Below are positions 59,326-64,000 of a stretch of 64,000 nt of DNA, piece after piece; the first letter of the stretch is position 1; the number at the start of each line of letters is the position of its first letter. The translations under genes and the position numbers were made by a program. A model generated the notes under the pieces. It ran no database searches and had not been told where the DNA came from. It worked only from the letters and a program-made list of their open reading frames with translations. The DNA is taken from positions 1 through 64,000 of the forward strand of contig CAYJEY010000009.1 in assembly GCA_964369385.1 (NCBI GenBank). The letters run 5' to 3'. Source of the DNA: CALVGQ01 sp964369385 (GTDB lineage: Bacteria; Bacillota_I; Bacilli_A; Erysipelotrichales; Erysipelotrichaceae).

Positions 59326-59459
59326 ATTTACTTCACTCCTTTCATATGATAGCTTATGGAATGTAGGATAGGTGGACTATGCTCATTGCCTAATGAAGAA
59401 TACATATACGAATATGGTTAAATTGTGATAGAATAAATGAGTGTTATTAGGAGGATTAT

Positions 59460-60323
59460 ATGGAAGAAATTTTATCATATGGTATTAAATATACTGAAAT
59501 GGGATTTGTCTTAACATTCGTGTATGCTTTTTTTCTCTATGTTATGGCAAGAGTTACGTTAAGACTTATTAATCGATTTACGAATCGGATTATCGAGCAA
59601 AAAGGAAAGTCGGCTGTCACTTTAGTAAGGTTTTTACAAAGCCTAGCAAAAGTTGCGATTTATGCCTTATTTGTATATTTAGTGCTTGTACAATTCAGAG
59701 TGTTCTCAACACTGGGAAATGTGTTGTTAGGAACATCAAGTGTGTTTGGTGTAGCGATTGCATTAGCATCTCAAGAATCAATGTCAAACTTTGTAGGAGG
59801 ATTTTTCCTATCAATGTATCAGCCGATTCGTGTAAACGACTATGTTACAATTCAAGATAAAAATATTGCAGGAAGAGTGAAAGAGATTGGGTTTAGACAA
59901 ACGACAATTATTACGATCAACAATACTGAAATTACAGTACCTAACAGTATAATGAATTCAAGTGTAATTGAAAATATGGATATTTGTGGTCCATATAAAA
60001 ATTTACTTGTATTCTCGATTGGATATAGCTGCAGTATGGACGATGCAATTAAGATAATTACTGAAAATACGATTAAACATCCACTTGTGATTGACACTCG
60101 TACAGAAGATGAGAAAGCTCAAGGTCACCACGTTGCACCTACGCATGTCATAAACTTAGGAAATTATTCAGTAGATATTCGAGTTTCATTTTTTACAAAA
60201 GATTTCGCAGATGGTTTTAGTACATCATGTGACTTAAGAAAAAGTGTAAAAGAGGAATTCGACAAATTAGGAATTGTAATACCGTTTCCAACACAAACCA
60301 TTATTACAGAAAAAGACGCCTAG
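59460..60323 (+). CDS. small-conductance mechanosensitive channel (MscS family)
   Basis: This membrane channel (287 residues) opens on hypo-osmotic stress. It has three helices: two in residues ~15-90, and the pore helix NVLLGTSSVFGVAIALASQE (~92-110), followed by SMSNFVGGFFLSMYQPIRVNDYV, the conserved start of the beta domain, and VKEIGFRQTTIITINNTEITVPN. The C-terminal alpha/beta domain ends IVIPFPTQTI. AGGAGG lies just before the ATG. It is a single-gene unit with its own terminator. Confidence 0.92.
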   Translation: MEEILSYGIKYTEMGFVLTFVYAFFLYVMARVTLRLINRFTNRIIEQKGKSAVTLVRFLQSLAKVAIYALFVYLVLVQFRVFSTLGNVLLGTSSVFGVAIALASQESMSNFVGGFFLSMYQPIRVNDYVTIQDKNIAGRVKEIGFRQTTIITINNTEITVPNSIMNSSVIENMDICGPYKNLLVFSIGYSCSMDDAIKIITENTIKHPLVIDTRTEDEKAQGHHVAPTHVINLGNYSVDIRVSFFTKDFADGFSTSCDLRKSVKEEFDKLGIVIPFPTQTIITEKDA

Positions 60324-60345
60324 AGATGTTCTAGGTTTTTCTTTT
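60319..60345 (+). terminator. terminator after the MscS gene
   Basis: CCTAG-AGATGTT-CTAGG followed by TTTTTCTTTTC, starting in the last codons. Confidence 0.75.
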
Positions 60346-60364
60346 CTTACAAAGGCAAAAATAC

Positions 60365-60393
60365 TTGAATAATTTAGTGAAAGGGGTTACAAT
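60365..60393 (+). promoter_or_regulatory. promoter of the leader-ankyrin-EF-G-like unit
   Basis: TTGAAT (60365-60370), 17-nt spacer, TACAAT (60388-60393). A ribosome site and short ORF follow within 25 bp. Confidence 0.7.
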
Positions 60394-60416
60394 TATCTTA
60401 AGAAAGAGGTGAGAGT

Positions 60417-60494
60417 ATGCGTGCTATTGTACCGAATTCAAGAAAAAATATTGTTTGCGGAGTTGTGCGTGTATTTTCTGTGAGAACTTTTTAG
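60417..60494 (+). CDS. 25-codon candidate leader peptide
   Basis: ATG at 60417 with AGAGGTGA 4-11 bp upstream opens a 25-codon frame (starts MRAIVPNSRKN, ends RVFSVRTF, TAG at 60492-60494). The peptide is basic and hydrophobic. Its stop codon overlaps the 5' arm of a terminator, so translation of the leader should affect whether the terminator forms. I infer a regulatory leader rather than a functional protein, controlling the ankyrin and EF-G-like genes downstream. The frame is too short to exclude chance by itself; the promoter, ribosome site and terminator arrangement is the support. Confidence 0.55.
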   Translation: MRAIVPNSRKNIVCGVVRVFSVRTF

Positions 60495-60519
60495 ATGGAT
60501 AATTATGTCCATCTTTTTT
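60493..60519 (+). terminator. attenuator-like terminator
   Basis: AGATGGA (60493-60499), loop TAATTATG, TCCATCT (60508-60514), then T's to 60519. The 5' arm begins inside the leader stop codon. The ankyrin gene's ribosome site follows 11 bp later with no new promoter seen. Confidence 0.75.
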
Positions 60520-60542
60520 AATTGTTCAAAGGAGGAAAAAGG

Positions 60543-61211
60543 ATGAACGAATTAAACAAAGAGTTTTGGGATGCATCAGCATCTGGTGATTTTGCAAAGA
60601 TTTGTGCAACTGTAGCGCAGGGTGCAGATGTAAACGTTGCATCTGGTGATGGAAGAACTGCTTTGATGAGAAGTGCTAAACGAGGTTTTGTAGACATTGT
60701 TCGCTTTTTACTAGATAACGGTGCAAATGTAAGACAACGGGATGGAAACAATAAAACAGCACTCATGGGTGCAGCGAAAAAAGGAGAAATAGAAATTTGT
60801 CGCATGCTAGTAGTAGCTGGAAGTGATGTAAATAGTCATGACAACAATGGTCGTACATCACTTATGAGAGCTGCCTTTTTAGGAGAGTATGATGTATGCC
60901 ATTATTTAGTAGGTAATGGTGCAAATGTAGATGCTCATGACTCAAAAGGACGTACAGCACTTATGGAAGCAGTGCTTGGGTGCAAGAAAGATGTAATTCG
61001 TCTTTTAGTTGATGCAGAAGCAAATGTAGATATCCGTGACAATAACGGAACTACTGCACTTATGCGTGCTGCTTATAGTGGAATTAAAGAGTTAGTACAA
61101 TATTTATTAGATGCAGGTGCAGATAAAGAAATTAAAGATGTGGATGGAAATAAAGCAGTTCACTATGTACGAGTTGAATGCTTATCAGACTTGAAAGATA
61201 TACTTAAATAA
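60543..61211 (+). CDS. ankyrin-repeat protein
   Basis: This 222-residue protein is built almost entirely of about six ankyrin repeats of ~33 residues, with the consensus D-G-R-T-A-L-M-R-A-A ... V-R-x-L-L-x-x-G-A-x-V. Examples are SGDGRTALMRSAKRGFVDIV, NNGRTSLMRAAFLGEYDVC and DNNGTTALMRAAYSGIKELV. It has no signal peptide or enzyme domain; it is a protein-binding scaffold of unknown partner. The ATG at 60543 has AAAGGAGG upstream. It is co-transcribed with the EF-G-like gene (21-bp gap), which suggests a functional link. Confidence 0.88.
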   Translation: MNELNKEFWDASASGDFAKICATVAQGADVNVASGDGRTALMRSAKRGFVDIVRFLLDNGANVRQRDGNNKTALMGAAKKGEIEICRMLVVAGSDVNSHDNNGRTSLMRAAFLGEYDVCHYLVGNGANVDAHDSKGRTALMEAVLGCKKDVIRLLVDAEANVDIRDNNGTTALMRAAYSGIKELVQYLLDAGADKEIKDVDGNKAVHYVRVECLSDLKDILK

Positions 61212-61232
61212 TAGAAAATTGAGGAGAACAAT

Positions 61233-63302
61233 ATGAAAGACTATTTAGCAAATGAGATTCGAAATGTTGTTTTACTTGGACATAGTGAAAGTGGAAAGTC
61301 CAGTATTATCGAAGCAGCCTTGTTTCAAACAAAAGAAATCGACCGAATGGGAAAAACAGCTGATGGAAATAGTAGCTCTGATTACGATCAAGAAGAAATA
61401 AAAAGAGGAAACTCTGTTTACTCAACACTCATTCCAGTAGAATGGAAAAACCATAAAATTAACTTTATTGATACACCAGGATATTTAGATTACGAAGGAG
61501 AACTTCGTGCGGGGCTATCGGTAGCTGATAATGCGCTAATAGTAGTAAGTGCAAAAGAGGGAGTTCAAGCGGGATGTGATAAAGCATTTCGTCTAGCAAC
61601 ACAAAGAAAATTACCAACAATCTTCTTTGTGAATAAGATGGATGATGAAAACTCATCATTTGACCGCACATATAATGAGTTGCGTGATCACTTCGGTAAA
61701 AGTGTTATTCCTTTTGAAATGCCGATCCGTGAAAATGGTGTTGTTGTCGGAAGTATCAACATACTTAGAAAAAAAGCGTGGTACTACAACGATCGTACTG
61801 AACCAAAAGAAGTGCCTGAACAATATTCAGCAGTAGTAGATGAGTATTATGAGCAAATTGCTGAAGCAATTGCGATGGGTGATGATGAACTCATGGAAAA
61901 ATTCTTCTCCGGTGAAGGGTTTGATGAACATGAAATTGCAAAAGGTTTAAGAATTGGTGTACGTAGTGGAGAAATTAGACCAATATACTGTGGAAGTGCA
62001 ACGAATTGTGTAGGAATCGAAAGATTACTTGACTTGATTGGTGAATACTTCCCGAGTTATGCAGAAAAAGGTACAATTGAAGCTTATGATACAGAGGGAA
62101 ATGTGATACAGCTTCGTACTAATGAAAACGAAATCTTCTCTGCCTATGTATATAAGACAATAGTTGATCCATTTGTAGGTAAAATATCACTTATTAAGAT
62201 AATGACAGGGGTACTTACGACAGATGCCCAAGTTGTTAATGTACAAAAAGAGGAACCTGAGAAAATAAATCAAATCTTCATTATGCGTGGAAAAGTTCAA
62301 ATTGCCGTTGGTAAATTGTTTACAGGGGATATTGGAGCTGTAATCAAACTTCAACATACAGGAACAAATGATACGCTTGCATGCCCTAATAAGTTAGTAA
62401 CATATGAGAAGACTCACTATCCTGAACCAATGTTAGGAGTTGCAATATGGCCTAAGACAAAAGCAGATGAAGATAAAATGTCATTTGCGTTAGCGAAGAT
62501 GGAGGAGGAAGACCGTTCAATTCGCATCGTACGTAATGTAGAGACAAAAGAAACTGTACTTTATGCAATTGGAGACCAGCAAATTGATGTTGTTATAAAT
62601 AAACTAAAACAAAAATATAAAGTGGAAGTGACAACTACAAAACCTAAAGTTCAATATCGAGAAACTATCCGCTCAACAATAACTGCTGAAGGAAAGCATA
62701 AGAAACAAACAGGTGGAGCTGGTCAATATGGACATGTATTCATAAGATTTGAGCCAACAGATTCAGAGGATATGGTGTTTGATGAAGAAGTATTTGGTGG
62801 AGTAGTACCTAGACAATATTTCCAACCAGTTGAGCATAGCTTAAGAGAGTGTATGCATACTGGTGTTCTAGCAGGATATAAAGTAGTAGGTGTTAAAGCA
62901 GTGTTGACTGGTGGTTCTTATCATGATGTTGACTCGAAAGAAATTGCGTTTAAAGCTGCTGCAAGATTAGCTTATAAAGCAGGGATGCCACAAGCAAAAC
63001 CAATGTTACTTGAGCCAATTGGTAAAGTAACAGTATTAATACCGGAAGAATTTACAGGAACGATTATTGGCGATATTAACAAGCGTAGAGGTATTGTAAC
63101 AGGGATGGATTTAGTTAACAACCTTCAAACAGTAGAAGCAGAAATTCCAATGGCAGAGATGCAAACATACGCCACAGAACTTCGTTCAATCACTCAAGGA
63201 CGAGGAGAGTATTTAATGAAGTTCGACCGTTATGAAACTGCACCACCTATGGTAGCCGATAAAGTAATCAAAGAAGCAAAAGCGAATCAACAAGAAGATT
63301 AA
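61233..63302 (+). CDS. EF-G-like translational GTPase (FusA2 type)
   Basis: This 689-residue five-domain protein is in the EF-G family but is not the housekeeping factor. The G domain has P-loop GHSESGKSS, switch region IKRGNSVYSTLIPVEW, DTPGYLDYEGEL and FVNKMDDE. Domain IV has GGAGQYGHVFIRFEP and the C-terminal domain has GDINKRRGIVTGMD. GHSESGKSS and RGNSVYS depart from GHIDAGKTT and RGITI of canonical EF-G and match the accessory EF-G2/FusA2 group, whose role is poorly defined. Ribosome protection is another possibility. GAGGAG precedes the ATG. Confidence 0.88.
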   Translation: MKDYLANEIRNVVLLGHSESGKSSIIEAALFQTKEIDRMGKTADGNSSSDYDQEEIKRGNSVYSTLIPVEWKNHKINFIDTPGYLDYEGELRAGLSVADNALIVVSAKEGVQAGCDKAFRLATQRKLPTIFFVNKMDDENSSFDRTYNELRDHFGKSVIPFEMPIRENGVVVGSINILRKKAWYYNDRTEPKEVPEQYSAVVDEYYEQIAEAIAMGDDELMEKFFSGEGFDEHEIAKGLRIGVRSGEIRPIYCGSATNCVGIERLLDLIGEYFPSYAEKGTIEAYDTEGNVIQLRTNENEIFSAYVYKTIVDPFVGKISLIKIMTGVLTTDAQVVNVQKEEPEKINQIFIMRGKVQIAVGKLFTGDIGAVIKLQHTGTNDTLACPNKLVTYEKTHYPEPMLGVAIWPKTKADEDKMSFALAKMEEEDRSIRIVRNVETKETVLYAIGDQQIDVVINKLKQKYKVEVTTTKPKVQYRETIRSTITAEGKHKKQTGGAGQYGHVFIRFEPTDSEDMVFDEEVFGGVVPRQYFQPVEHSLRECMHTGVLAGYKVVGVKAVLTGGSYHDVDSKEIAFKAAARLAYKAGMPQAKPMLLEPIGKVTVLIPEEFTGTIIGDINKRRGIVTGMDLVNNLQTVEAEIPMAEMQTYATELRSITQGRGEYLMKFDRYETAPPMVADKVIKEAKANQQED

Positions 63303-63316
63303 ATTGTATAATAAGG

Positions 63317-63347
63317 AAGAGTAATGCTTAAATGTTACTCTTTTTTT
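63317..63347 (+). terminator. terminator after the EF-G-like gene
   Basis: AAGAGTAA and TTACTCTT stem with a 10-nt loop, followed by TTTTTT. Confidence 0.85.
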
Positions 63348-63532
63348 ATTGTAACTGACATATAACTGATGCAAAAAAGCAAAATCAATTGAGTTATAAA
63401 AAAAGCTTATTTTCATGTGTAAAACGGTTGAAATCTTACTATAACTAAGTTATTATATATAAAGTTACAAAATGGTTAATATTTAATTTGTATTGATTTT
63501 GATAAATATAAGAGAATTCTATGGAGGAAAGC

Positions 63533-64000
63533 ATGAGAAGATACGCGAGAAGAAATTTAATTACATTATTAGTTTTAACATTATTTGCACAAATGATTTT
63601 TGTGAGTAATGATGCGAAACAAGAAGTTGAGGCTGAGGGAACAATTGGAGAAATCGTTGAGTTTATTGTGCCTGAAGAATTAAAGACTCAAAGTTTTTTA
63701 GTTGATGAAGACGCTGAACCTTACTTGCCGGAAACAATTCGTGCAATTGTAAAGGTGCCTTCGGGAAGTGGACTATCACTAGCAAATGAAATGAATGGTG
63801 CATTAATAATTGAATCTACAGGCGAAACAACAGTAGATTCAACAACTGAGTCTACAAGTGAAACAACAGTAGAGTCAACAACTGAGTCTACAAATGAAGC
63901 AACAGTAGATTCAACAACCGAGTCTATAAGTGAAACAACAGTAGAGTCAACAACCGAGTCTATAAGTGAAGCAACAGTAGATTCAACGACAAAGTCTACA
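63533..64000 (+). CDS. secreted Ser/Thr-rich repeat protein, 3' end outside the window
   Basis: The first 156 codons are seen and no stop is reached. It has a basic start and hydrophobic segment (RRYARRNLITLLVLTLFAQ) forming a likely signal peptide to about residue 27, and ~75 unique residues (~28-100). From 63833 there are 12-residue repeats V-D/E-S-T-T-E-S-x-x-E-x-T. Such regions are typically extended stalks of surface adhesins and are often glycosylated. GGAGGA precedes the ATG at 63533. The anchor and any ligand-binding domains lie beyond the window. Confidence 0.75.
   Translation, partial: MRRYARRNLITLLVLTLFAQMIFVSNDAKQEVEAEGTIGEIVEFIVPEELKTQSFLVDEDAEPYLPETIRAIVKVPSGSGLSLANEMNGALIIESTGETTVDSTTESTSETTVESTTESTNEATVDSTTESISETTVESTTESISEATVDSTTKST
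63833..64000 (+). repeat. 36-bp tandem repeats in the surface-protein gene
   Basis: Units of 36 bp start at 63833, 63869, 63905, 63941 and 63977, each encoding V-D/E-S-T-T-E-S-T/I-S/N-E-T/A-T. Odd units begin VD and even units VE, giving a 72-bp higher-order period. The array continues past the window. Confidence 0.85.

Noticed and set aside
63436..63455. ATAACT-A-AGTTAT as a second copy of the operator at 36883-36900
   Set aside because: The half-sites are in the opposite order with a one-base centre, so it would not be the same site; AT-rich chance palindrome is likely.
63833..64000. CRISPR-like regular repeats
   Set aside because: The units are directly adjacent, in frame, and encode a Ser/Thr-rich protein; there are no spacers and no cas genes.

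Overview
The window is AT-rich and reads as a low-GC Bacillota (Firmicutes) chromosome. Shine-Dalgarno sites are strong (GGAGG), promoters are TTGACA/TATAAT-like, and lipoproteins, a T-box, a lysine riboswitch and CcpA-type cre sites are present. A sigG-ylmC-sepF-ylmH-divIVA-ileS cluster places it among spore-former descendants. The mix of a fermentative PFL system, mucin- and milk-sugar uptake and serine/threonine-rich surface proteins suggests a host-associated anaerobe, possibly of the Erysipelotrichia; that assignment is inference. No rRNA, tRNA, CRISPR array or complete mobile element was seen.

Layout. 1-4.3 kb: tmRNA, a D-2-hydroxyacid dehydrogenase, a one-domain alkyltransferase, a YihY-type membrane protein and three uncharacterised genes. 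4.3-13.6 kb: two galactose units, galM-galK and mglBAC-lacZ, which share a 17-bp upstream element; the second also has a perfect cre site. 14.1-18.6 kb: a lysine riboswitch controls spmA-spmB-LD-carboxypeptidase-lysA-dppA, which looks like recovery of diaminopimelate from murein peptides to make lysine. 18.7-23.6 kb: a diguanylate cyclase, an acetyltransferase and two lipoproteins with covalent-FMN motifs, each behind the same palindrome. 23.8-30.5 kb: oppABCDF peptide importer. 30.5-38.4 kb: a von Willebrand A surface protein, a CydDC-like exporter pair behind a palindromic operator, an aldo/keto reductase and an acetyltransferase.

38.4-44.4 kb: sporulation sigma factor G, division genes and T-box-controlled ileS. 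44.5-50.2 kb: a pyruvate formate-lyase operon in which the enzyme is split. The core has the catalytic Cys-Cys but stops before the glycyl-radical domain; that domain is a separate 80-residue gene. Between them lies a 78-residue relative of the domain that lacks the radical glycine and carries a Cys-rich tail. The activase follows, then tdh-kbl (threonine to glycine plus acetyl-CoA). 51.3-58.8 kb: an N-acetylgalactosamine/galactosamine-type PTS regulon (EIIA, AgaS, AraC regulator, GatZ/AgaZ, EIIB-C-D). 58.8-63.3 kb: a peptidoglycan-binding-repeat protein, an MscS channel, and a 25-codon leader peptide overlapping a terminator in front of an ankyrin protein and an EF-G-like GTPase. The window ends inside a surface protein with 36-bp tandem repeats.

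The strongest candidates for something new are the split PFL with its degenerate third component, the lysine-riboswitch murein-salvage operon containing spmAB, the palindrome shared by the flavinylated lipoprotein genes, and the leader/attenuator ahead of the EF-G-like gene.
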